Assembly (NCBI RefSeq): GCF_001421665.1
Contig: NZ_LMKV01000033.1
Location: forward strand, 62,001 to 126,000
DNA from: Sphingobium sp. Leaf26
Lineage (GTDB): Bacteria; Pseudomonadota; Alphaproteobacteria; Sphingomonadales; Sphingomonadaceae
Reading direction: 5' to 3'
Length of the DNA: 64,000 bases
Made by a program: the position numbers and the translations under genes. Positions 25,560 through 34,146 of the stretch are shown here, in pieces. The notes under the pieces were generated by a model. The model was not told the DNA's origin. It ran no database searches and saw only the letters and a program-made list of their open reading frames with translations. How positions within the stretch are numbered: the first letter of the stretch is position 1; each line of letters opens with the position of its first letter.

Positions 25560-27308
25560 CTACATCGCATTGTCGGCAGCGTTGAGCGCGTCGTCCAGGG
25601 TTTCGGGTAGAGGCGGCTGGACCGGCCGATCGCAGCCTTCCTCCTTCATATGGGCGCGCAGCGCGTCCATGCGGCCGAGATTCCAGCGTGCGAGCGGCAC
25701 ACCGAGCGGGCGGAATTCGGCCCGGTCGAACAGTTCGACCACATAGGATTTGCACAGGTCGTCCACCTGATCGAGCGAGAGCATGCCAAGGTTCATGACC
25801 ATCGGCTTGCCCGGCACGCCATCGCGTCCGCGCACCAGATCGGTGACGTAGAGGCCGCCGCGCGGGTCCACCAGCACGACGTCCGCCTCGCTCGAATCGA
25901 TGAGGCGATGGCTGGCGGCATAGGGCGCCACGAAGACATGGGTGCGCCACACGAGGAAACCGCTGGCCAGCGCGGTGATCGCCACGCCGATGATCAGCGG
26001 GCGCATCGCCCCCTGCGGCCGGAAACGCGCCCAGCCAAGGCCGGCGAGCAGGCAGAAGGGACCGATGAAGCCATGGGCGTAGCGGAAACCCCAGCCATAG
26101 CCCTGCGCCAGTGCCAACAGGCAGCCGGCAACGCAGCCCAGCGCCAGCGGCAGCGCGATTTCGTGCCCACGGATCATCGCCCGCCAGCGCATCCCGGCGA
26201 TGCCCAGCGCGGCCAGCGGGACCATCAGTATGTTGTTCCAGGCCATGTAGCGGGTCAGGTTGACCAGCGGTTGCCAGCGATCGCCGAGGCGCTGGAACAG
26301 GCTGCCCACCTTGTCCGCCACGCCGGCCGAAGGGCGCACGTCGATAGGAGCACCCAGCGCGTGCATCAGGAAGCCGGGCCAGATCTTTGCCCAGATGACG
26401 ACGATCGCCACAAGGGTCAGCACATGGAAAGCCGCGACCGCCCAGCGCCGGGCCAGCAGCATCCACAGGATGAAAGGCGCGATGAAGATGGGCGGGAAAT
26501 GCCATTGGTGCAGGCCGGCCGCGATGAGGGCGACCACGCCGGCGCTCAGATGCCCGACCAGACCGCCGCGCAGGACCAGCGCCAGCCACACCATGTTCAG
26601 CGCGAAATGGCCGGTCATGGCATAGGGGGTCATGGCCGTGACCCAGAGCTGGCTGGACGAGACGCCCAGCAGCACCGTCACCCAGACAGCGTCAGGGCGA
26701 TCGGGCATCAGGTGCAGCGCCACTCGCCACAGCGCGAACAATCCCGCCATCAGCAGCACCGGGCCGGCCAGATTGGGGTCGCCCAATTGCCAGAAAAGTG
26801 CCTGAATGGCGCTGTTCACTGGCAGATAGGCCGCCGTCCAATAATCCGCCGCGCCGAAGGGCGAGAAAAATTCGGGCATGATCGCGCGGCGATAGGGTTC
26901 CCATTCCATCGGGATCGGCCGTGCGAACAGCCCTTCGCGCATATAGGCTGCGGCGAAGCGGGCGACCTCTTCATCCCGGCTGATCGCATAGTCCTGAAAC
27001 AGTGCATAATGGCCGGCCCAGGCGGCCAGTCCGAGCAGGACGATGAGCGGCACGACGATGCGCGCGGTCGGCCGGGGGAACGCAAAGCCCCTCCCTTCCG
27101 CCCAGGGTGCGGCCAGCGCGAGCAGCAGGAGCGACCCCAGCAGCGCGGGGAAATCCTGATCCAGCAGCAGGGTGACGGCCAGGCTGACGCCCTGCCGATA
27201 GGTGACGTGCCAGAGGAAGGTCGCGCCCAGCCACAGCGCCAGCCCGATCGCACCCGCCAGAAACAGGCGGCGCGCGCTGACGAAGCTGGCCCTGTCGTCC
27301 ATGGTCAA
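25560..27308 (-). CDS. Polytopic membrane protein, probable GT-C type glycosyltransferase
   Basis: I recognise the architecture rather than a named family. The 582-residue product has about ten to twelve hydrophobic segments over residues 15-440, then a soluble C-terminal part of about 140 residues ending in D-D-A-L-N-A-A-D-N-A-M. The first large extracytoplasmic loop has Y-A-I-S-R-D-E-E-V-A-R-F-A-A, whose acidic D-E pair resembles the metal/donor site of GT-C enzymes such as ArnT and PMT. It is the last gene of a five-gene minus-strand cluster; its start overlaps the FkbM stop by 4 bp. A role transferring a lipid-linked sugar to an envelope glycan in the periplasm is inferred. Confidence 0.7.
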   Translation of the reverse strand: MTMDDRASFVSARRLFLAGAIGLALWLGATFLWHVTYRQGVSLAVTLLLDQDFPALLGSLLLLALAAPWAEGRGFAFPRPTARIVVPLIVLLGLAAWAGHYALFQDYAISRDEEVARFAAAYMREGLFARPIPMEWEPYRRAIMPEFFSPFGAADYWTAAYLPVNSAIQALFWQLGDPNLAGPVLLMAGLFALWRVALHLMPDRPDAVWVTVLLGVSSSQLWVTAMTPYAMTGHFALNMVWLALVLRGGLVGHLSAGVVALIAAGLHQWHFPPIFIAPFILWMLLARRWAVAAFHVLTLVAIVVIWAKIWPGFLMHALGAPIDVRPSAGVADKVGSLFQRLGDRWQPLVNLTRYMAWNNILMVPLAALGIAGMRWRAMIRGHEIALPLALGCVAGCLLALAQGYGWGFRYAHGFIGPFCLLAGLGWARFRPQGAMRPLIIGVAITALASGFLVWRTHVFVAPYAASHRLIDSSEADVVLVDPRGGLYVTDLVRGRDGVPGKPMVMNLGMLSLDQVDDLCKSYVVELFDRAEFRPLGVPLARWNLGRMDALRAHMKEEGCDRPVQPPLPETLDDALNAADNAM

Positions 27309-28051
27309 GCCCCGACCAGCGTCCGGTTGACGAAGATGCCGTCCATTTCGACCAGCAGGGGGAAATGCCCCTTGTTATTGGCGAAGAAGGCGGAGGGAGC
27401 GAAGCCGCGCGCGTCCAGCCAGTCGATCATCGCGCGATAGCCGGTGCCGCCTTCGTAGATGGGCCGCACGCCCAATTCCGTCTGGACGCCGAGCATGTCG
27501 GTCATGACCGCACCCGCGCCTTCGCAGACGGAAAGGTCGTGGCCCTGCGTGTCCATCTTGAGGAAAGGCCGCGCAAAGCCGTGCTGCGCCACCAGTTCAG
27601 GTAGCAGCGTGTCGAGACGGCGGCACTGCATCTCCACCGTCTTCGTCACCCTGTTGCGATCGGCGAAGATGGCGTCCTGCTCGCCGGATGGCTTTTTCAG
27701 GGAGCTGAACTGGTCGGCGGCCATGATGTTGAAGCTGGCGGTGCCGTCGAAATCGGACAGGGCCATGTTGAACACATGCCAATCGCGATCGGACGCGGCG
27801 GCCTTCTGCAATTGCGCGAACACGTCCGGGTTCGGCTCGAAGGACAGGATCAAGCCCCTATAGCCCGCCTCCTTGCGCAGCATCATCGCATATTGGCCGC
27901 GATTGGCGCCGACGTCGAACAGGCAGTCCACCGCGACGGCCGAGAGGAAGCGCTTGAGCGCCTGAATTTCGGGATATTGATGGATGCGGCCGGCCAGCGC
28001 GAGGCGCAGGGCGAGTTTGCGATCGGCGAGTTCGCGCAGATAGCGGTTCAT
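27305..28051 (-). CDS. FkbM family SAM-dependent methyltransferase
   Basis: Class I methyltransferase often found in glycan gene clusters, where it O-methylates sugars; 248 residues. The SAM motif I is C-L-F-D-V-G-A-N-R-G-Q-Y, followed by I-L-S-F-E-P-N-P-D-V-F and the FkbM-typical P-F-L-K-M-D-T-Q-G-H-D. Start and stop both overlap neighbours by 4 bp (GT4 upstream, GT-C downstream), so expression should be tightly coupled to them. The acceptor is presumably a sugar of the glycan made by the cluster. Confidence 0.9.
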   Translation of the reverse strand: MNRYLRELADRKLALRLALAGRIHQYPEIQALKRFLSAVAVDCLFDVGANRGQYAMMLRKEAGYRGLILSFEPNPDVFAQLQKAAASDRDWHVFNMALSDFDGTASFNIMAADQFSSLKKPSGEQDAIFADRNRVTKTVEMQCRRLDTLLPELVAQHGFARPFLKMDTQGHDLSVCEGAGAVMTDMLGVQTELGVRPIYEGGTGYRAMIDWLDARGFAPSAFFANNKGHFPLLVEMDGIFVNRTLVGA

Positions 28052-29193
28052 GCGCGTGCGGCCAGTACGGTTTCATAAATGCCGATGGTCGCCACCGCCA
28101 TATCCTTCCAACTTCCCATTGCCTGTCCATAGGCGCGTGCCCGCGCCCCGTGGCTCTGCCTGATGGCCGCGCTTTCGATCAGCGGCAAGAGGGCTTGGGC
28201 CAGCGCGGGCGCATTTCCCGCTCGCGCCCTGACCGCGACACCATCCGGCAATTGGCCGAACATGCCAGCGTCGGACGTCACCATCGCCTTGCCATGGTGG
28301 AGCGCGGACAGGAAAGCGCCGCTCGAATCGATGTGCCGGTAGGGAAAGACGATCATGTCGGCGCGGGCCATATGAGCGTCGAGCCGGGGTTCGGTGAGGA
28401 AGCCGAAGTCGGTGACGAGCCGGTCGGCAAAGCCGGCCTGCACGACGGCCTCAGTCAAGGGCGCGACGTCCATGAAGGGCTTGCCGGCCAGCACCAGTTC
28501 GAAGGGGTGGCCCGCGCGCCAGAGTTGGAGACAGGCTTCGATCAGGATATCGACGCCCTTATATGGGCGGATCGTGCCGAAGAAGAGCAGGCGCGGGACG
28601 GACGCTGCCGGGACGGCGGCGAGGTCGGCGGGCGTCGCGGGGGCGAGGCGCATGGGCGGGTGCGGGGCCACATGAATGCGGGCAGGGTCGACGCCCTGCC
28701 CCGTCAGCGCCGCGCGGGTGGTGTCGCCATGCACGACCAGCGCGTCGAACATGTCCAGCAGTGCGCGATAGCCGCGCCCCTGCAAACCGGCATCGGCATG
28801 ATAGGCGTCGGCATTATGGACGGTGTGGACCAGCGCCGTGCGCCCATTCAATCGCTTCAGCATGAGGCAATCGGCGGGTGCGAGCGGGAGCCACTGGACA
28901 TGGACCACATCGGCCCGTGTGAGCGGCGCGATGTCACCCAGAGCGCAGGTCAGGCCATATTCCGCCGCCTTGGCGAGACGGAAGACGCGCCCCTCCCCCA
29001 GCCGCGCGCGCAAGGCTTCGCTGTGACGGAAATAATGCGGGCGGTAGGTGTAGGATTGCGGCACGATCGCGTCGGTATCGCGCATCGGGCGGCCGAGCAG
29101 GGTGACGTCCGCGCCCTCCCCCGCCAGAGCCGCGCAGAGGCTGTCGTCATAGCGCCCGGTGAAGAGCGAGGGATCGACCATCGCGACCTTCAT
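28048..29193 (-). CDS. Family 4 glycosyltransferase
   Basis: Retaining GT-B glycosyltransferase, 381 residues, cytoplasmic. The C-terminal donor-binding half is clear: P-R-L-L-F-F-G-T-I-R-P-Y-K-G-V-D-I-L-I-E-A, then F-P-Y-R-H-I-D-S-S-G-A-F-L-S-A-L-H-H-G-K-A, in which the Ser-Gly replaces the E-G-F-G seen in many GT4 enzymes. The N-terminal half carries V-H-V-Q-W-L-P-L and H-T-V-H-N-A-D. It overlaps its neighbours by 4 bp at both ends. Donor and acceptor sugars are unknown. Confidence 0.88.
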   Translation of the reverse strand: MKVAMVDPSLFTGRYDDSLCAALAGEGADVTLLGRPMRDTDAIVPQSYTYRPHYFRHSEALRARLGEGRVFRLAKAAEYGLTCALGDIAPLTRADVVHVQWLPLAPADCLMLKRLNGRTALVHTVHNADAYHADAGLQGRGYRALLDMFDALVVHGDTTRAALTGQGVDPARIHVAPHPPMRLAPATPADLAAVPAASVPRLLFFGTIRPYKGVDILIEACLQLWRAGHPFELVLAGKPFMDVAPLTEAVVQAGFADRLVTDFGFLTEPRLDAHMARADMIVFPYRHIDSSGAFLSALHHGKAMVTSDAGMFGQLPDGVAVRARAGNAPALAQALLPLIESAAIRQSHGARARAYGQAMGSWKDMAVATIGIYETVLAARA

Positions 29194-30494
29194 ACCCGCA
29201 CCAGCCGACGTAGGGACAGGAGATGCAACAGGGCTACGCCGAGCAAGGTCAAAGCGTAGAGGCCAAGGAACGCGACATCGAACCGGGCCGGCCAGAGCAG
29301 GAGGGCAAGCGGCGCGCTGGCCAGCGATCCGGCAAGGAAGGGCAGCGAGCGGGCGAGCAGTTCGCCGAAACGCCCCAACGCCGCCTGCACATAGACGGAC
29401 ACGCTGAGCAGGGTCAGCGCCGCCAGTGCGAGGAGGATGAGCAGAATATCCGCGCGGTCGATCGTAGCGCGAGCGTCGAACAGGATGGCGAAAAGCCTGT
29501 CGCCTGCCAGCAGCAGCAGGGCGGACAGGCCGATGGCGAACAGCATGGCCGCCATCAGCGCGCGGCCGAGCAACTGGCGCAGGCGGGCCGTGTCGCCGGC
29601 GTGGAAAGCGCGGGTGATGCGGGGCAAGGCGGCCTCCACCGTGGCGCGGACCAGCATGGAAAGGGCACGCGACATCTTGAAGAAGAAATCGAAGACCAGC
29701 ATCGGCCGGGCGTCGCTGGTCGCCAGCGCTATCGTGAAATAGGGGGCGTTATAGGCGATGATGTCGGAGACGGTGAAAGCCGCCGACGAACCGATGTCGC
29801 GCAGATAATGGGCGCGGACATGCCCGCCGCCGACGCGGAAGGCCAGCCAATGGCGGCGCGTCATGGCGAGGCGGCGATGGACATGCACGATCGCATAGCC
29901 GGTCACGCCAACGCTGACCGCCAGTTGCAGTGCCACCGACAGGCGCGGGTCGAGGCCCGCCAGCATCGCGAGCAAAAGGCCGATGGTCACGACGCGGCGG
30001 GCGCAGTCCAGCCCTTCCCACAGGAAATTGCCATCCACCGCCGCCAATGCCCGCTTAGCGAGCAAGGCCGGAAGGTTAAGGCAGGCGGACAGGAAGAAAA
30101 GCAGGAAGAGCAAGGGCATGCCGGTGGTAAGCCAGCCGCCCACCAGCGCGACCAGCAGGATCGCCGTGGGGCCGACTACCAGCAGGCCGAGGAAGAGGAA
30201 CAGGACGCCCATTTCCTCCAGCCGGAAACCGCCGTCCCGCTCCGCCTCTTCCTCCCCGCCAAGCCAGTGCCGACGCAACCGCGCATAGATGATACTGGTC
30301 AGGCCGAATTCCGCCGAGATGGTGAAATTGCCGAAAGCGACCAGAAGCAGAAAGGCCTGAAACTCCGCGATCGGCAGCACCCGCACGAAGACGAAGGTGA
30401 CGGCGAAGCCCCAGATCAGCACCAATCCGACATTGGCGAGCTTCACCAAAGCCAGGAAGCGGGCCGAGCCTTCCAGCCGCGCCAGGCGGCTCAC
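29190..30494 (-). CDS. Wzx-like polysaccharide flippase / O-antigen transporter
   Basis: Polytopic membrane protein of the MOP/PST superfamily, 434 residues and about twelve helices, which would flip a lipid-linked oligosaccharide across the inner membrane. I chose the GTG at 30494 (V-S-R-L-A-R-L-E-G-S-A-R-F) over the longer frame to 30662. The upstream 56 residues of that frame are Arg-rich and lie antiparallel in phase within the methyltransferase gene, and GTG 30494 gives the same 4-bp overlap as every other junction of the cluster. Motifs include F-F-F-K-M-S-R-A-L-S-M-L and A-A-L-P-R-I-T-R-A-F, usual for this family. Confidence 0.85.
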   Translation of the reverse strand: MSRLARLEGSARFLALVKLANVGLVLIWGFAVTFVFVRVLPIAEFQAFLLLVAFGNFTISAEFGLTSIIYARLRRHWLGGEEEAERDGGFRLEEMGVLFLFLGLLVVGPTAILLVALVGGWLTTGMPLLFLLFFLSACLNLPALLAKRALAAVDGNFLWEGLDCARRVVTIGLLLAMLAGLDPRLSVALQLAVSVGVTGYAIVHVHRRLAMTRRHWLAFRVGGGHVRAHYLRDIGSSAAFTVSDIIAYNAPYFTIALATSDARPMLVFDFFFKMSRALSMLVRATVEAALPRITRAFHAGDTARLRQLLGRALMAAMLFAIGLSALLLLAGDRLFAILFDARATIDRADILLILLALAALTLLSVSVYVQAALGRFGELLARSLPFLAGSLASAPLALLLWPARFDVAFLGLYALTLLGVALLHLLSLRRLVRV

Positions 30495-31243
30495 CGTGCG
30501 GACTCTCCGCCCGGCTTGCGCGCGCGGAACAGCCGGTCGTCCAGCGCGTGGAAATGACGGGTCGCGACGTCGATCGATCCGGCGTCTATCTCCTCCAGAT
30601 CGAAACCGGCGGCGCGGATGCGATCGGCGAAATCGAGCCCATATTGGCGCACATGATCCCACTGGCCGAAGCGGCGCTCGCGCTCACGCGGCGGGATGTC
30701 GAAGCTGCCATCCTCGGTCGGCTTGTCCCATAATGGCACGATCAGCCAGGCTTCACCGCCGGGCTTGAGCGCGCGATGGATGTTGCGCAGCACGGCCATG
30801 TCGTCGGGCACATGCTCCATCACATGGCTGGCATAGAAGAGGTCGTAGCGGTTGCTGTCGGCCAGTTCCATCAGGTCGACGCAGTGCATGTGGGGCACAG
30901 CATAGCGAGCAGGATCAAGGTCCGCCGGCACATAATCGGCGGCGGCGGAGAAGCGCCTGACGAGGCTGCCCTCATTGGGCGCCATGTGCAGGATCGCGCC
31001 GGCCGTCGGCACCGTCAGCGTTCCATGCTGGATCAGCCAGTTCATCAGCCGTTCGCGTGGCGAGGCGCCGCAAGCCGGGCAGCCCCATTCGGCATTGTCG
31101 CCATAGCGGAAGAAACCGACGACGGCGCTGCCGCAAGCCGGGCAACTGCGCGTCGGGCGCGCGCCCAAAGCCTTGCGCAGCTTCAGCGCAGTCTTGGTCA
31201 GATGCTTGCCGGCGGCCTTGGCCACCCGCTGGACAGTAATCAC
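30491..31243 (-). CDS. SAM-dependent methyltransferase with N-terminal zinc ribbon
   Basis: First gene of the glycan cluster, 250 residues. A zinc ribbon is formed by Cys34-x-x-Cys37 and Cys55-x-x-Cys58 (both C-P-A-C-G). The methyltransferase domain is of the type-11 kind: Y-D-L-F-Y-A-S-H-V-M-E-H-V-P-D-D, then A-L-K-P-G-G-E-A-W-L-I-V-P. The glycine-rich motif I is degenerate (L-H-M-A-P-N-E-G-S), so activity needs proof. Start is GTG 31243 with GGAG 6 bp ahead. Similar zinc-ribbon methyltransferases occur in polysaccharide clusters. Its stop overlaps the flippase start as GTGA. Confidence 0.82.
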   Translation of the reverse strand: MITVQRVAKAAGKHLTKTALKLRKALGARPTRSCPACGSAVVGFFRYGDNAEWGCPACGASPRERLMNWLIQHGTLTVPTAGAILHMAPNEGSLVRRFSAAADYVPADLDPARYAVPHMHCVDLMELADSNRYDLFYASHVMEHVPDDMAVLRNIHRALKPGGEAWLIVPLWDKPTEDGSFDIPPRERERRFGQWDHVRQYGLDFADRIRAAGFDLEEIDAGSIDVATRHFHALDDRLFRARKPGGESAR

Positions 31244-31300
31244 TGATTGCTCCGCGCAGGGATGTTGAAAGGCCGCGCTATACTATAAGCACCGGCCAAT

Positions 31301-31345
31301 GCGAGAGGGTTTCGGGCGAGAGGGTTTCGGGCGAGAGGGTTTCGG
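31301..31345. repeat. Three perfect tandem copies of a 15-bp unit
   Basis: GCGAGAGGGTTTCGG occurs three times head to tail without any mismatch, at 31301-31315, 31316-31330 and 31331-31345. The array begins 2 bp after the sirtuin stop codon and 57 bp upstream of the start of the five-gene glycan cluster, on whose strand it lies in the leader or promoter region. Confidence 0.97.
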
Positions 31346-31347
31346 GA

Positions 31348-32049
31348 TCAGGCCAGCAACGCGCGCACCAGGTCCGGCACAAGCTGGCTGGCCGGGCCAA
31401 GCCGCGTCTCATCAAAATAGAGGCTGCCGGCGGACGGATCGAGATTGAGTTCCAGCGTACGGGCGCCGACATGGCGGGCGGTCTGGACGAAGCCGGCGGC
31501 GGGATAGACCGCACCGGAGGTACCGATCGACACGAACAGGTCAGCGTCGCGCACGGCGGCGTCGATGCGATCCATTTCATAAGGCATTTCGCCGAAGAAG
31601 ACGATGTCGGGGCGCAGGCGCGGCTCGCCGCAGCCGGTGCAGGCGCTGCCGGGCGGGAGGGCATCCGCCCACGCCACCGCCTTGCCGCAGGCGGCACAGA
31701 GGGCGGATTTGAGTTCGCCGTGCATGTGGATCAACCGCTTCGCCCCAGCCCGCTCATGCAGATCATCGACATTCTGCGTCACGATCAAAAGGTCGCCCGG
31801 CCACGCGGCATCGAGCGCGGCCAGCGCCTGATGCGCGGCATTGGGCTGCACCTCCGCCAGCTTCGCGCGCCGCTCATCATAGAAGCGATGCACCAGCGCC
31901 TTATCGCGCGCCAATGCTTCGGGGGTGCAGACATCCTCGACCCGGTGCCCCTCCCACAGGCCATCCGGGCCGCGGAAGGTGGCGAGGCCGGATTCGGCGG
32001 AAATGCCTGCGCCGGTGAGGATGACGATGTTCTGGATGTCGCTACGCAT
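31348..32049 (-). CDS. cobB: NAD-dependent protein deacylase, class III sirtuin
   Basis: Removes acyl groups from lysines using NAD. The 233-residue product has G-A-G-I-S-A-E-S-G (13-21), F-R-G-P-D-G-L-W (25-32), T-Q-N-V-D-D-L-H (91-98), catalytic His110 in H-M-H-G-E-L, and zinc ligands Cys118, Cys121, Cys137 and Cys140. Tyr57 and Arg60 (Y-D-E-R) form the acidic-acyl pocket of class III sirtuins, so desuccinylase/demalonylase activity is likely in addition to deacetylation. The tandem repeat starts right after its stop. It is divergent from dapB. Confidence 0.95.
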   Translation of the reverse strand: MRSDIQNIVILTGAGISAESGLATFRGPDGLWEGHRVEDVCTPEALARDKALVHRFYDERRAKLAEVQPNAAHQALAALDAAWPGDLLIVTQNVDDLHERAGAKRLIHMHGELKSALCAACGKAVAWADALPPGSACTGCGEPRLRPDIVFFGEMPYEMDRIDAAVRDADLFVSIGTSGAVYPAAGFVQTARHVGARTLELNLDPSAGSLYFDETRLGPASQLVPDLVRALLA

Positions 32050-32156
32050 GATAAGACTATTAGGAGGCTAGCGCTGCCGCGCCAAGGCGGAGGGATGACA
32101 AAGCCGCGCCGCTCTGGCATCGGCGGCGTCCTGACGGATATGAGATGAGGCGGGAC

Positions 32157-32921
32157 ATGACGACGATCGGCATTTTCGGAGCAGCGGGCCGGATGGGACG
32201 CGCGATCGCGCAGGTTGCGGCGGACACGGGGCTGGGCCTGGCCGGCGGCACCGATCGCGATCCGAGCGGCGAGATTGCGCCGGGCATCGCCATGACCGCC
32301 GATCCGCTGGCGCTGGCCGAAGCGAGCAAGGTGCTGATCGACTTTTCCGTGCCGGGCGCGCTGTCCGCGCATCTGGACGCCTGCATCGCAGCAAAGAAGC
32401 CGATCGTCATCGGCACCACCGGGCTGGAGCCAGTGCATCATGCCCTGATCGACGAGGCGGCGGCGCATATTCCGGTGTTGCAGACGGGCAATACGTCGCT
32501 GGGCGTCAACCTGCTCGCCGCGCTGGTGGAGAAGGCGGCGGCGGGTCTGGGCGACGACTGGGATATCGAGATTGTCGAGATGCACCACCGGCACAAGGTC
32601 GATGCGCCGTCCGGCACGGCGCTGATGCTGGGCGAAGCGGCTGCGCGCGGGCGAGGCATTCCGCTGGCCGACCATAGCGATCGTGGCCGCGACGGCATCA
32701 CCGGCGTCCGGAAGCCGGGCGACATCGGCTTCGTCGCTCTGCGCGGCGGATCGGTTGCGGGCGACCATCAGGTCATCTTCGCCACCGAAGGCGAGCGGAT
32801 CGAGATCGGCCATCGCGCCGAGAACCGCACCATCTTCGCGCGCGGCGCGGTGAAGGCGGCGCGCTGGCTGGTCGGGCAGCCGGCGGGGCGGTACGACATG
32901 AAGGGCGTGCTGGGCCTGTAA
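32157..32921 (+). CDS. dapB: 4-hydroxy-tetrahydrodipicolinate reductase
   Basis: NAD(P)H-dependent step of lysine and diaminopimelate synthesis. From ATG 32157 the product is 254 residues (ATG 32145 would add four). The nucleotide-binding motif is G-I-F-G-A-A-G-R-M-G-R at the N-terminus. The active-site stretch is E-M-H-H-R-H-K-V-D-A-P-S-G-T-A-L, with the catalytic His and Lys in H-H-R-H-K. The C-terminus is G-R-Y-D-M-K-G-V-L-G-L, as in most DapB. nth begins at the base after the dapB stop, so the two are one transcription unit. Confidence 0.96.
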   Translation: MTTIGIFGAAGRMGRAIAQVAADTGLGLAGGTDRDPSGEIAPGIAMTADPLALAEASKVLIDFSVPGALSAHLDACIAAKKPIVIGTTGLEPVHHALIDEAAAHIPVLQTGNTSLGVNLLAALVEKAAAGLGDDWDIEIVEMHHRHKVDAPSGTALMLGEAAARGRGIPLADHSDRGRDGITGVRKPGDIGFVALRGGSVAGDHQVIFATEGERIEIGHRAENRTIFARGAVKAARWLVGQPAGRYDMKGVLGL

Positions 32922-33584
32922 ATGAACAAGGCGCAAATCTTCGACTTTTTCAGCCGTCTGGCCGAAGCCAATCCGGCGCCGGTGACGGAGCTGGAATATG
33001 GCAATGCCTACCAGTTGCTGGTTGCGGTCACCCTGTCCGCGCAGGCGACCGATGTGGGCGTGAACAAGGCGACGCGCGCGCTGTTCCGCGAGGTGACGAC
33101 GCCGCAGCAGATGGTCGATCTGGGCGAAGAAGGTTTGAAGCAGCACATCAGGACGATCGGGCTGTTCAATACCAAAGCCAAGAATGTCATTGGCTTGTCG
33201 GAGATTTTGGTGCGCGATTTTGGCGGCGAAGTGCCGGAGGATCGTGACACGCTGACCACCCTGCCCGGCGTGGGACGCAAGACCGCCAATGTGGTGGTGA
33301 ACACCGCCTTCGGGCAGGAGACTTTTGCGGTCGACACCCATATCTTTCGCGTCGGCAATCGCACAGGGCTGGCGCCGGGCAAGACGGTGCTGGCGGTCGA
33401 GGACAAGCTGGAGAAGCGGGTGCCCGGCCCGTTCCGGCGCGACGCGCATCACTGGCTGATCCTGCATGGCCGCTATGTGTGCAAGGCGCGCAAGCCTGAA
33501 TGCTGGCGCTGCATCGTCAGCGACCTGTGCCGGTTCAAGCCCAAGACGCCGGCGCCGAAGACTGCGTTACCCAAGGCAGCCTGA
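32922..33584 (+). CDS. nth: Endonuclease III, DNA glycosylase/AP lyase
   Basis: Base-excision repair enzyme removing oxidised pyrimidines. The 220-residue product has the helix-hairpin-helix L-P-G-V-G-R-K-T-A, catalytic Lys120 and Asp138 at the same positions as in E. coli, and a 4Fe-4S cluster formed by Cys187, Cys194, Cys197 and Cys203 (C-x6-C-x2-C-x5-C). The ATG directly follows the dapB stop codon with no spacer. The short Pro/Lys/Ala tail is not conserved. Confidence 0.97.
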   Translation: MNKAQIFDFFSRLAEANPAPVTELEYGNAYQLLVAVTLSAQATDVGVNKATRALFREVTTPQQMVDLGEEGLKQHIRTIGLFNTKAKNVIGLSEILVRDFGGEVPEDRDTLTTLPGVGRKTANVVVNTAFGQETFAVDTHIFRVGNRTGLAPGKTVLAVEDKLEKRVPGPFRRDAHHWLILHGRYVCKARKPECWRCIVSDLCRFKPKTPAPKTALPKAA

Positions 33585-33686
33585 TCAAGGACGCGGCGTT
33601 TTCGCGCGGTTCATGACAAAAGCGTTAGAGAAGACGGATAGTCCCGCATCGCGCCGTCGATTCGACGTGATATGAGGAGAGAAGCC

Positions 33687-34073
33687 ATGTCCGTCCGTTT
33701 CGCCAAATTCATTCTATGTGCCGCATTGACCAGCATCGCCCTGCCCGCGCTCGCCAAGGAAAAGCCAGATCCCTATGTGCCGGCCAGTGGCGCGGCCCTG
33801 GACTGCGTTCAGATCCGGTCGATCCGGTCCACCAATGTGCGCGACGACCGGACCATCGATTTCATCATGAACGGCAACAAGGTCTATCGGAACAGCCTGC
33901 CCAACAGTTGCCCCAGCCTGGGCTTCGAGAAGCGGTTCCTCTACAAGACCAGCCTGTCGCAGCTTTGCTCGGTCGACATCATCACCGTGCTGTGGAACGC
34001 CGGCCCCGGATTGCAGCCGGGGGCCAGTTGCGGCCTTGGCAAGTTCCAGCCGATGGAGAAGGCGGCGAAATAA
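33687..34073 (+). CDS. Small secreted protein, DUF6491-like
   Basis: Periplasmic protein of 128 residues with unknown function. ATG 33687 is preceded by GAGGAG and opens a signal peptide (MSVRFAKFILCAALTSIALPALA). The mature part has four cysteines (after A-A-L-D-C, N-S-C, Q-L-C and A-S-C), probably two disulfides, and the pattern C-I/V-x4-I...D-D-x-T-I-D-F...Y-x-N-x-L...C. I associate this with the DUF6491 group common in sphingomonads and xanthomonads, from memory and not checked. It stands alone between nth and tRNA-Arg. Confidence 0.7.
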   Translation: MSVRFAKFILCAALTSIALPALAKEKPDPYVPASGAALDCVQIRSIRSTNVRDDRTIDFIMNGNKVYRNSLPNSCPSLGFEKRFLYKTSLSQLCSVDIITVLWNAGPGLQPGASCGLGKFQPMEKAAK

Positions 34074-34146
34074 GATGGGCTGAGGTGATTTTGACGCTGG
34101 CGCAGGGGCAAGGACTTTGCTACCCGCCCCTCCTGACCAGCGTCAT

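Noticed and set aside
25650-27440. 596-residue plus-strand frame opposite the GT-C-like gene
   Set aside because: Composition is dominated by Arg, Gln, His and Asp and mirrors hydrophobic codons of the real gene on the other strand.
30495-30662. N-terminal extension of the flippase frame
   Set aside because: It is Arg-rich, overlaps the methyltransferase gene and precedes the first membrane helix; the GTG at 30494 restores a 4-bp overlap like the other junctions.
31301-31345. Tandem repeats considered as a CRISPR array
   Set aside because: The units abut without spacers and are only 15 bp long; no cas genes are present.
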